Origin: an uncultured Eubacteriales bacterium
GTDB taxonomy: Bacteria > Bacillota > Clostridia > Oscillospirales > CAG-272
Direction: 5' to 3'
DNA length: 11,536 bases
NCBI GenBank assembly: GCA_900545935.1
Contig: URAP01000048.1
Span: forward strand, 1-11,536
Part shown: piece by piece, positions 5,622-11,536 of the stretch
How positions within the stretch are numbered: the first letter of the stretch is position 1
How the letters are laid out: every line of letters starts with the position of its first letter
Position numbers and translations under genes: made by a program
The notes under the pieces: model-generated
The model's input: only the letters and a program-made list of their open reading frames with translations
Database searches by the model: none
Told to the model about the DNA's origin: nothing

Positions 5622-6179
5622 TCAGTTCCCTTTGCAGTAGGAGCAGCAATGCCCGCCGTGTTCGCCGTTTTTATCATCTGCCGCACGCTCCGCCTTATAT
5701 TCATCAGGGAGCGAATCATCATTTTCTATCCAATCGCTGACGTTTATCTCGCGGTACTCGTCGCGCGTGTCGCGAATTACAACCCGCTTGATGCCCGAAT
5801 TGATTATCACCCGACGGCACATCATGCAGTTGCTCGTACCCGGAACGACAGCCCCGCTCTCGGGATCGGTGCAGACCATATACATCGTCGCGCCGTCCAT
5901 CTCCTCGCGGGAGGCGGAGATGACCGCGTTCTGCTCTGCGTGAATGCTGCGACAGAGCTCATATCGCTCACCATGCGGAATGTTCATCCGCTCGCGCAGG
6001 CAGAAGCCCATATCCGAGCAATTTTCGCGTCCGCGCGGAGCGCCGTTATAGCCGGTCGAAACGATGGAATCGTTCTTGACTATGATAGCGCCGTAACGGC
6101 GGCGCAGGCATGTGCAGCGCTCCGAGACCGTCTCGGCGATATCGAGATAATAGTTCGTCTTGCTTATTCTCATGTTCAT
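5622..6179 (-). CDS. dCMP deaminase (cytidine/deoxycytidylate deaminase family)
   Basis: A zinc deaminase that converts dCMP to dUMP for thymidylate synthesis in the cytoplasm. The catalytic motif IHAEQNA is at 79-85 (His80 zinc ligand, Glu82 proton shuttle), paired with Cys118 and Cys121 in NCMMC. The upstream TGYNGAPRG (42-50), with Cys54, Cys60, His69 and Cys76, matches the extra insertion typical of ComEB/dCMP deaminases. Asn117 replaces the usual Pro before the Cys-x-x-Cys pair. The C-terminus carries an unusual His/Cys cluster, HGGHCCSYC (174-182), after a charged linker. The start at 6179 overlaps the galU stop as ATGA, so translation is probably coupled. At 185 residues it is somewhat longer than many homologues because of the tail. 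Confidence 0.93.
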   Translation of the reverse strand: MNMRISKTNYYLDIAETVSERCTCLRRRYGAIIVKNDSIVSTGYNGAPRGRENCSDMGFCLRERMNIPHGERYELCRSIHAEQNAVISASREEMDGATMYMVCTDPESGAVVPGTSNCMMCRRVIINSGIKRVVIRDTRDEYREINVSDWIENDDSLPDEYKAERAADDKNGEHGGHCCSYCKGN

Positions 6180-7060
6180 AATGTAGCCGCCAGCTCCTTG
6201 AGATACTCGCGGAACTCTCCTCCGAGCTCGGGATCGCGCAGCGCTGACTCAACATTCGCATAGAGGAAGCCGAGCTTTGAGCCGAGGTCGTAGCGCTTGC
6301 CCTCGAAATCGACAGCGGTCATACCTACCGACTGTGCGAGAACGCGCATTGCATCGGTAAGCTGGATCTCGCCGCCCGCGCCGGGCTTTGTCTCTGCAAG
6401 GATATCGAAAATATCGGGGGTGAGCAGCACCCTGCCGAGAATCGAGAGACGGGTAATGACCTCCTCGGGCTTTGGCTTTTCTATCATATCGGTAACATTA
6501 TAGCAGTTTCCGCTGCCCTCGATGGGCTTTGCGTCGAGCGAGGAATACTTCAGAATCTGCTCCGCCGTTACCTCCTTAACACCGCATGCCGCCTTGCCGT
6601 ACTTCTCGTACGCATCGCGCAGCTGTGCGCAGACGGGGGTCTTGCTCATGATAACGTCGTCTCCGTAAAGCACGTAGAACGGCTCGTTTCCGATGAAATT
6701 GCGCGCCGCAAGCACCGCGTGTCCGAGTCCGCGAGGCTCCTTCTGACGGATAAAATAGATATTTGCACGCTCTGCGTCGCGGCGCAGCTCCTCGACAAGC
6801 GCATCCTTGCCCTTTGCGCGCAGCGCAATCTCGTACTCCGGCGAATAGTCAAAATAGTCCTCCATTGCGCCCTTGCCGCGGTTGGTTATAATGAGTATAT
6901 CCGTCGCGCCGCTGTCTATCGCCTCGTTTACAAGGTAGGATATTGCGGGACGGTCTACTATCGGCAGAGTCTCCTTGCACACCGTGCGTGCGATAGGGAG
7001 CATTCTCGTTCCGAGACCCGCTGCGGGAATGACCGCCTTTGTTATCTTCTTTGTACTCAT
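6176..7060 (-). CDS. galU: UTP--glucose-1-phosphate uridylyltransferase GalU
   Basis: It makes UDP-glucose from UTP and glucose-1-phosphate, the activated sugar for envelope polysaccharides, glycolipids and teichoic-acid decoration. The 294-residue length is standard. The nucleotidyltransferase signature AAGLGTRMLP is at 13-22, followed by KETLPIVDRP (29-38), LGHAVL (112-117), the metal-binding YGDDV (132-136), EKPKPEE (194-200) and GAGGEIQLTD (227-236). These fit GalU rather than RfbA or GlmU. The ATG at 7060 has an AAAGGAG site at close to ideal spacing. The 134 bp between it and the preceding PrsA-like gene hold no clear promoter or terminator, so it may be read from the promoter at 8254-8282. 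It overlaps the dCMP deaminase start by four bases. Confidence 0.96.
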   Translation of the reverse strand: MSTKKITKAVIPAAGLGTRMLPIARTVCKETLPIVDRPAISYLVNEAIDSGATDILIITNRGKGAMEDYFDYSPEYEIALRAKGKDALVEELRRDAERANIYFIRQKEPRGLGHAVLAARNFIGNEPFYVLYGDDVIMSKTPVCAQLRDAYEKYGKAACGVKEVTAEQILKYSSLDAKPIEGSGNCYNVTDMIEKPKPEEVITRLSILGRVLLTPDIFDILAETKPGAGGEIQLTDAMRVLAQSVGMTAVDFEGKRYDLGSKLGFLYANVESALRDPELGGEFREYLKELAATL

Positions 7061-7194
7061 TTCATTTCTCCTTTTATGATCGTATCGTAATACCGTCCGG
7101 CATTAATTTGTCCGTTTTTATCGTATCCCCGCGTTACCGGCAGCGCATACTCAGGCTGTCGGAGCTGTACCGTGCGCGCTGCTCGACAATAGTG

Positions 7195-8184
7195 TTATTT
7201 TGCCTCCGACCAAGGCTTTGCGAGCATCTCGGGAGACAACGCGTCGTAAAGCGAGGTGCGCTTTTCCTCAAGCCCCGCCTCGACCTCGCTGCGCAGCTCG
7301 CCGAAGCGGCGGGCAAGATACGCCTTGCGGATGCTGTCGAAATTCTCATCTATCAGCTCGTCGGTCAGTGCAAGGCGGCGGACGATTCGGCAGCCGTCGC
7401 TTGCGACTATGACCTTGTCCACGACCTCGCCCTCGCCGACGGCGAGCACCGCATTCTCAAGCTCCTCGATAAGCTGCCCGTGTGTAAAGCAATAGCTGCC
7501 GAGAGTTCTGCCGTCCTGCGCAAGGTCGGACAGCTGTGCTCCCGCCTTTGCCTCGGCGAGCACCGCCTCGGCATCCTGCTCATCACGCGTCAGGATATAC
7601 TCGGCATAGTAAAAATTCTCGTGTGCGTCCTCGATAAGAGCAGCATCGTCGACGGCAAGCTCTCCGCTGCGCTCGCTCGACAGAGTGTCGCGCAGCTTCT
7701 GCTCGAGCTGCTGAAGCTCGAGCGCGCGGCGGAAGAAATCTCTCGTCAGATACGCCTCACGCAGTTGTGTGTCAAACTCCTCAGCACTGCCGCACTCCTC
7801 CTCGGCAGCCGTGACGGCATCGTCGACCGCCTGCTCCTCGTCGTCCGACAGACTGATCTTCTTTTCCTTAGCCAGCTCATATATCGATGCGCTGTAACGC
7901 AGCGACGAGCCGACCGCATTCTCAAGCTCCTCCGCACGCTCCGTCTCGGACAGATCGGACTCGGAAAGCTCGTTGTATACATTCATGTAGATATAGCGGT
8001 AGTGATCGTAGCTGACCTCAAACGAGCCGAGCTTCATCACCGTATCGCTTTTGCCGCACGAAGCAAGGAGCAGCGCCGCAGACAGCATGGCAAGCGCGGC
8101 TGAGAGCGTGCGGCAAAGTCCGCAACACCTTATTCTATTATTTGTATTATGTATACCGGTCATCGCAGTGAAAATTCCTTTCAT
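7195..8184 (-). CDS. PrsA/SurA-like lipoprotein with a degenerate parvulin domain
   Basis: A 329-residue probable extracytoplasmic chaperone. The N-terminus has a hydrophobic segment (about 26-41) and the lipobox LASC with Cys43. Residues 48-170 resemble the helical SurA_N/PrsA arm (VMKLGSFEVSYDHYRY and charged helices). Residues 191-275 follow the parvulin peptidyl-prolyl isomerase layout: YAEYIL, then AEAVLAEAKAG, LGSY, LENAVLAVGEGEVVDKV and GCRIVRRL. Both usual histidines (the H of HIL and of GxHI) are replaced, by Glu and Arg, and the domain is short, so enzymatic activity is doubtful. The start is uncertain: the ATG at 8184 has a poor ribosome site, while the ATG at 8163 has AAAGGA 12 bases upstream. 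A strong promoter lies about 70 bp upstream. It may help fold exported proteins. Confidence 0.8.
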   Translation of the reverse strand: MKGIFTAMTGIHNTNNRIRCCGLCRTLSAALAMLSAALLLASCGKSDTVMKLGSFEVSYDHYRYIYMNVYNELSESDLSETERAEELENAVGSSLRYSASIYELAKEKKISLSDDEEQAVDDAVTAAEEECGSAEEFDTQLREAYLTRDFFRRALELQQLEQKLRDTLSSERSGELAVDDAALIEDAHENFYYAEYILTRDEQDAEAVLAEAKAGAQLSDLAQDGRTLGSYCFTHGQLIEELENAVLAVGEGEVVDKVIVASDGCRIVRRLALTDELIDENFDSIRKAYLARRFGELRSEVEAGLEEKRTSLYDALSPEMLAKPWSEAK

Positions 8185-8200
8185 CCGTCATGGCATAGCA

Positions 8201-8238
8201 AGAGACGGTCTTGTCTCTCCGCGCGCCGCATTGCGGCG
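8201..8238 (-). promoter_or_regulatory. Two leader hairpins before the PrsA-like gene
   Basis: The predicted 5' leader (from about 8247 to the start codon) contains a 6-bp hairpin with a 3-base loop at 8224-8238 and a 6-bp hairpin at 8201-8218. Neither is followed by a U-run. They may affect mRNA stability. I recognise no riboswitch. Confidence 0.35.
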
Positions 8239-8253
8239 AAGATACACACATCT

Positions 8254-8282
8254 ATTTTATTACAAAGTACCTCCTTTGTCAA
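8254..8282 (-). promoter_or_regulatory. Sigma-A-type promoter for the PrsA-like gene
   Basis: On the minus strand a perfect -35 box TTGACA (8277-8282) is separated by exactly 17 bases from TAAAAT (8254-8259). Transcription should start near 8247, leaving a leader of about 60 bases. It diverges from the yfhO promoter, with about 50 bp between the two -35 boxes. Confidence 0.85.
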
Positions 8283-8294
8283 TAAAAAAGGAGG
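8262..8294. promoter_or_regulatory. Candidate operator: two overlapping inverted repeats in the promoter
   Basis: ACAAAG-N6-CTTTGT (8262-8279) lies in the spacer between the -10 and -35 boxes of the minus-strand promoter. CCTCCTTT-N9-AAAGGAGG (8270-8277 with 8287-8294) spans its -35 box. Either could bind a dimeric repressor or activator. No regulator gene is in the window, so this is inference from symmetry and position. Confidence 0.35.
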
Positions 8295-8331
8295 AAAAGG
8301 AACCGCGTCGGAACTATACATCGGAAAAAAC

Positions 8332-8360
8332 TTTACAACTCGGAAAAGATATGCTATACT
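8332..8360 (+). promoter_or_regulatory. Sigma-A-type extended -10 promoter for the yfhO-like gene
   Basis: TTTACA (8332-8337), a 17-base spacer and TATACT (8355-8360) preceded by TG (8352-8353) make a strong extended -10 promoter. The start point would be near 8367. This places the in-frame ATG at 8385 only about 18 bases into the transcript without a Shine-Dalgarno, which supports the ATG at 8439. The leader holds a small GCCC-TTC-GGGC hairpin at 8409-8419 just before the ribosome site. Confidence 0.8.
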
Positions 8361-8438
8361 GGTGAGCGATAAATATTCTTATTTATGGAAAAAACTCCGA
8401 ATAAACCTGCCCTTCGGGCGAAAGGAACGGTACATATA

Positions 8439-11400
8439 ATGACGGAAAATAAGGACAATCTCCGACCCTCGTCGGACGCGGAGCAGCCCGGCTGCGCCGC
8501 GGGCACAGATACCGCAGCGGCAAACGCGGCTCCCGCAGATGTCGGCGCGATCTCCGATACAGTCTCCGACGGCGCTCCCACTGTCGTAACAGCCTCGGCA
8601 GCTGCGGCGGACGAAAATGCATCTAAAGCAGCCGGCACTTCAAACGTGTCAGATACATCTAATATATCGGACACATCGGACACATCCGATGCCGCGAGCT
8701 GCAGGTTCTCGCTTTTCTCTCGCGCGCGTGCGCGCAGCCGCGTGTACGGCAGCTCCTGCCGCCTGCTCACCGGCTATGAGGACCGCGTCGCCAAAAAGCG
8801 CAGTCTGTATCTGCTGTGGGCTTTTCTCATCCCGTTCGTTCTGCTGTTCTGCATCTATCTCTCGCGTGCGATATACCCGTTCGGGAACGGCTCGGTGCTC
8901 ATTCTCGACCTCAACGGTCAGTACGTCTACTTCTTCGCGGAGCTGCGAAACAAGCTGCTGCACGGCGGCAGCCTGCTCTACTCGTGGTCGCGCTCGCTCG
9001 GCGGCGAATTTCTCGGCATATTCGCATACTATCTGTCGAGTCCGTTCTCGCTGATAACCTGCCTGTTCCCCGCCTCTCACATCACCGAGGCACTGCTGCT
9101 GATGTTCATGCTCAAGGCAGGCGCCTGCGGCTTTTCGATGGCGCTGTATCTGCGCAGCTCACACGGCGGCAGAAAGCTCGGCTCGGTCGTCTTTTCCACC
9201 CTCTACGCGCTCTGCTCCTATGCGATAGTAATGGCGCACAACACGATGTGGATAGATGAGCTTATCTATCTGCCTCTGCTCGCACTCGGGATCGAGCGCC
9301 TGATAAAGAAAAAGGATTTTGTCCTCTATGTGGCTATCCTCGCACTCGCCGCAATGTCGAACTTTTACATCGGCTATATGATGTGCGTGTTTTCCTTTTT
9401 CTACTTTTTCTACTATTATTTTGCAAAAAGCGGAGACGGAGAGAATAACCTCACCGGCGAACGCCGCCATTTTCTCCGATCACTGCTGCGTATGCTCATC
9501 TTTTCGATAATCGCGCTCGAGATCGCCGCCGTGATACTCTATCCTGCATACATCTCGCTCTCCTACGGAAAGACCGGCTTCTCAAGCCCGAGCTACGACC
9601 TTAAGGCAAAATTCGACCTGCTCGACTTCTTTGCAAAGATGATGCCCACCGCCTACGACACCGTTCGTCCCGAGGGGCTTCCGTTCATCGCCTGCGGCTC
9701 GCTGACGCTGCTGCTCATGCCGATGTTCTTCTTCGCACGTAAGCCGAGCGGAAGGGAAAAGCTCGCCGCTGCGGGCTTTATCACCGTATTCGCGATGAGC
9801 ATGTCGCTCTCGCTGCCCGACCTTGTATGGCACGGCTTCCAGAACCCGAACTGGCTCAACTACCGCTATGCGTTCATGCTCATATTCTTCTTCATAACGC
9901 TCGCCTACCGTGCGTTCTCCGAGCTGCGTGAGCTTGAGATACGCTGGCTGCTGCCGATAATATTCGCGCTCGTTACGCTCATTGCGCTCGTTCAGAAGAT
10001 AGGCGACTATGAATGGATGAGCGATATCTACGTCGTATGGGGCACGCTCGGACTCCTCGCAGTATCCGTTTTCTGCATATGGGCTGTCCGCAGCCGCGCG
10101 ATGTCGAGGCTCGCGCCTCTGCTGCTCGTCGTCGCCGTATGCGTAGAGACGGTCGTTACCGGCGTCTATCTTGAGAGCCGAATGAACAGCGATGTTGTTT
10201 TCTCGAGCCGCAGCAGCTACGTTGACTACAACGAAAAGTACGGCTCTATGATAGAGGCGCTGAAAAACTATGACAGCGAGCATTACGGCTCGAAATTCTA
10301 CCGCATGGAGAACACCGGTCACCGCACCGTCTGCGATCCGATGTCGCTCGGCGAGTACGGCATTTCAAACTCCTCATCGCTGCTCAATTCTGCCGTCATT
10401 GCGACGCTCGGAGACCTCGGCTATGCCTCGCATTCGCACTGGTCCCAGTACAAGGGTCAGACCCCCGTTGCCGATTCGCTGCTCGGCGTTCGCTACATAG
10501 CGGACTCCGCAGAGGTCTCCGCCTACGGCTATGACTGCATCCTCGAGGATCCCGATACCGCACTGTACGGCTACGAGAACAAAAATGCGCTATCGCTTTT
10601 CTACGGTGTCAGCAACGCTATCGCCGAGCTTGACCTCGACGAGCAGCACTACTCAGCCGATCCGTTTACAAAAATGAACGAGATAGTCACCGCCATGCTC
10701 GGCGAGACCGAGACCGTCGAGGTATGGAAGCCCATCGAGACGACCCTCGACCTCTCGAATACCCGCGAATCGACCATCAAGGCGACAGATGACTATCCCC
10801 GCCATGAAAAGTTCGTGGCCGACAACTCCGAGCGCAGTGCAGATGTTACGTATTCGTTCAGCGGCGCGGGCGAGGATAATCCCATCTTTTGCGTTTTTCC
10901 GTCTGTGTACGGCTCGACCGGTCAGATAATGTTCAATAATGTCGAGCTTGCCAAGTACAAGAGCGAGGCGGTCGAGCACACGATCGCGCTCGGCGCTCTG
11001 CCGACCGATGCCGAGGCGACGCTCAAGGTCATTCTCACCGAGGACAAGTCGTTCTATATCGTTGAGGATATACAGCCGTTCTGGTACCTCGATACCGCCC
11101 TCTGGGAGCAGATCGCCGCACGCCTCGCCGAGAATAACGCCGCGATTACGCGCTTCTCGGATACCCGCGTCGAGGGCACCGTCACCGTGCCTGAGAGCGG
11201 AATGGTATTCACCTCTATCCCGCAGGACTCCGGCTGGAGCGTGACCGTCGACGGCGCAGAGGTCGAGACCGAAACGGTACTCGGTTCGCTTATCGCCTTC
11301 CGCGCAGCACCCGGTGAACACACTGTCAGCATGCGCTACATGCCCTCATGCCTCATCTACGGCGGCATTATCTCCCTCGCGGGGATAGTGACCTTCGCCG

Positions 11401-11471
11401 CCGCCGTTATCCTCCTCAGACCCGAAAGCGCCTCGTACATCCTCCCGCGCCGCAAAAAGCACCGCGCGTGA
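8439..11471 (+). CDS. YfhO-family multi-membrane-spanning protein
   Basis: A 1010-residue polytopic membrane protein of the YfhO family (GT-C-like). In Bacillus, YfhO takes part in lipoteichoic-acid glycosylation. After a Ser/Ala/Asp-rich cytoplasmic-looking N-terminus (1-118) comes the first membrane segment (about 123-142) and the family pattern LDLNGQYVYFFAELR (156-170), then YSWSRSLGGEF and AYYLSSPF. More hydrophobic segments follow between about 190 and 580. A large soluble part (about 581-970) ends in a small beta domain (TSIPQDSGWSVTVDGA, then PGEHTVSMRY), a last membrane helix and the basic tail RRKKHRA. The ATG at 8439 has AAAGGA (8421-8426) 12 bases upstream; the ATG at 8385 would add 18 residues but lacks a ribosome site. 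It is transcribed alone and divergently. With galU nearby, a lipid-linked sugar or teichoic-acid substrate is plausible but not shown. Confidence 0.88.
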   Translation: MTENKDNLRPSSDAEQPGCAAGTDTAAANAAPADVGAISDTVSDGAPTVVTASAAAADENASKAAGTSNVSDTSNISDTSDTSDAASCRFSLFSRARARSRVYGSSCRLLTGYEDRVAKKRSLYLLWAFLIPFVLLFCIYLSRAIYPFGNGSVLILDLNGQYVYFFAELRNKLLHGGSLLYSWSRSLGGEFLGIFAYYLSSPFSLITCLFPASHITEALLLMFMLKAGACGFSMALYLRSSHGGRKLGSVVFSTLYALCSYAIVMAHNTMWIDELIYLPLLALGIERLIKKKDFVLYVAILALAAMSNFYIGYMMCVFSFFYFFYYYFAKSGDGENNLTGERRHFLRSLLRMLIFSIIALEIAAVILYPAYISLSYGKTGFSSPSYDLKAKFDLLDFFAKMMPTAYDTVRPEGLPFIACGSLTLLLMPMFFFARKPSGREKLAAAGFITVFAMSMSLSLPDLVWHGFQNPNWLNYRYAFMLIFFFITLAYRAFSELRELEIRWLLPIIFALVTLIALVQKIGDYEWMSDIYVVWGTLGLLAVSVFCIWAVRSRAMSRLAPLLLVVAVCVETVVTGVYLESRMNSDVVFSSRSSYVDYNEKYGSMIEALKNYDSEHYGSKFYRMENTGHRTVCDPMSLGEYGISNSSSLLNSAVIATLGDLGYASHSHWSQYKGQTPVADSLLGVRYIADSAEVSAYGYDCILEDPDTALYGYENKNALSLFYGVSNAIAELDLDEQHYSADPFTKMNEIVTAMLGETETVEVWKPIETTLDLSNTRESTIKATDDYPRHEKFVADNSERSADVTYSFSGAGEDNPIFCVFPSVYGSTGQIMFNNVELAKYKSEAVEHTIALGALPTDAEATLKVILTEDKSFYIVEDIQPFWYLDTALWEQIAARLAENNAAITRFSDTRVEGTVTVPESGMVFTSIPQDSGWSVTVDGAEVETETVLGSLIAFRAAPGEHTVSMRYMPSCLIYGGIISLAGIVTFAAAVILLRPESASYILPRRKKHRA
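8649..8693 (+). repeat. 9-bp in-frame repeat in the yfhO N-terminus
   Basis: About five units of a 9-base motif (TCGGACACA and variants) encode repeats of Ser-Asp-Thr within SDTSNISDTSDTSDA (residues about 71-85). The 9-base unit would allow in-frame length change by slippage. It sits in a low-complexity, probably disordered cytoplasmic stretch. Confidence 0.7.
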
Positions 11472-11503
11472 GGAAACGGGGTACGCAGAAGACAAGGGGG
11501 AAA

Positions 11504-11536
11504 GGAACGCGGCCTTTTGAAAAAGGCCTGGCGAAA
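11504..11536 (+). repeat. Structured intergenic repeat, copy 4 (after yfhO, cut by window end)
   Basis: The 30 bases 11507-11536 are the exact reverse complement of 4852-4881. They include the hairpin GGCCTTTT-GA-AAAAGGCC (11511-11528) and one unit of the 9-mer GGAACGCGG (11504-11512). The repeat starts about 32 bases past the yfhO stop. Its orientation relative to the upstream gene is the same as for copies 1 and 3, although it lies on the other strand of the window. The rest lies beyond the edge. Confidence 0.8.

Noticed and set aside
5649..6263. 204-codon plus-strand open frame opposite the dCMP deaminase
   Set aside because: The opposite strand encodes an intact zinc deaminase with correct start and coupling; this frame has no family features.
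7039..8103. 354-codon plus-strand open frame opposite the PrsA-like gene
   Set aside because: The long antisense frame follows from the codon bias of the real gene, which has a lipobox, promoter and domain layout. The translated sequence shows no family.
8385..8438. Upstream ATG at 8385 as the yfhO start
   Set aside because: It would lie about 18 bases from the predicted transcription start with no ribosome site, while the ATG at 8439 has AAAGGA upstream.
9582..11321. Antisense open frames of 246 and 222 codons within yfhO
   Set aside because: Composition is typical of antisense shadow (Arg/Glu/Ala-rich), no ribosome sites or motifs, and the plus-strand gene is continuous.

Overview
The window looks like chromosomal DNA from a moderately GC-rich Gram-positive anaerobe of the Clostridia, probably an Oscillospiraceae/Ruminococcaceae-type gut bacterium. 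The basis is inference from gene content: a YfhO-family membrane protein, a PrsA-like lipoprotein, a YwlE-type arginine phosphatase signature, lipoproteins with Firmicutes-style lipoboxes, and intergenic palindromic repeats of a kind I associate with gut Clostridia. No rRNA, tRNA, CRISPR array, phage gene or transposase is visible.

Layout. Eight genes lie on the minus strand and one large gene on the plus strand. Read in the direction of minus-strand transcription (right to left): a strong divergent promoter region (about 8185-8438) drives a PrsA/SurA-like lipoprotein (7195-8184). Next comes a tight cluster of galU (UDP-glucose synthesis), a dCMP deaminase and an unrecognised lipoprotein (7060-4930), with an ATGA overlap between the first two. 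A gene-free stretch of about 820 bp (4112-4929) holds a 250-bp palindromic MITE-like element and two copies of a structured repeat. Then comes a second cluster: an arginine-phosphatase-like LMW phosphatase, rimI and tsaD (4111-1872), with a GTGA overlap between the first two. A second repeat block of about 620 bp (1255-1871) separates this from an isocitrate-dehydrogenase-like gene (94-1254). To the right, the plus-strand yfhO-like gene (8439-11471) ends at another copy of the same repeat, cut by the window edge.

How the genes fit together. tsaD and rimI belong to the frequently clustered tRNA t6A and ribosomal-protein acetylation genes. galU and the YfhO-like protein could both serve cell-envelope glycosylation, since UDP-glucose feeds the glycosylation of lipoteichoic acid in which YfhO acts in Bacillus; that link is inference. 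The dCMP deaminase supplies dUMP for thymidylate synthesis. The dehydrogenase makes 2-oxoglutarate if its IDH assignment is right.

Most interesting signal. The same modular repeat (9-bp GC-rich tandem, hairpin, about 93-bp conserved spacer, hairpin, hairpin, conserved AT/GC tail) begins just after the stop codon of the last gene in three transcription units (tsaD, the 4930 lipoprotein, yfhO), always in the same orientation relative to that gene. Between the two complete copies, the hairpin stems differ by paired substitutions that keep base pairing. This suggests selection on the folded form.
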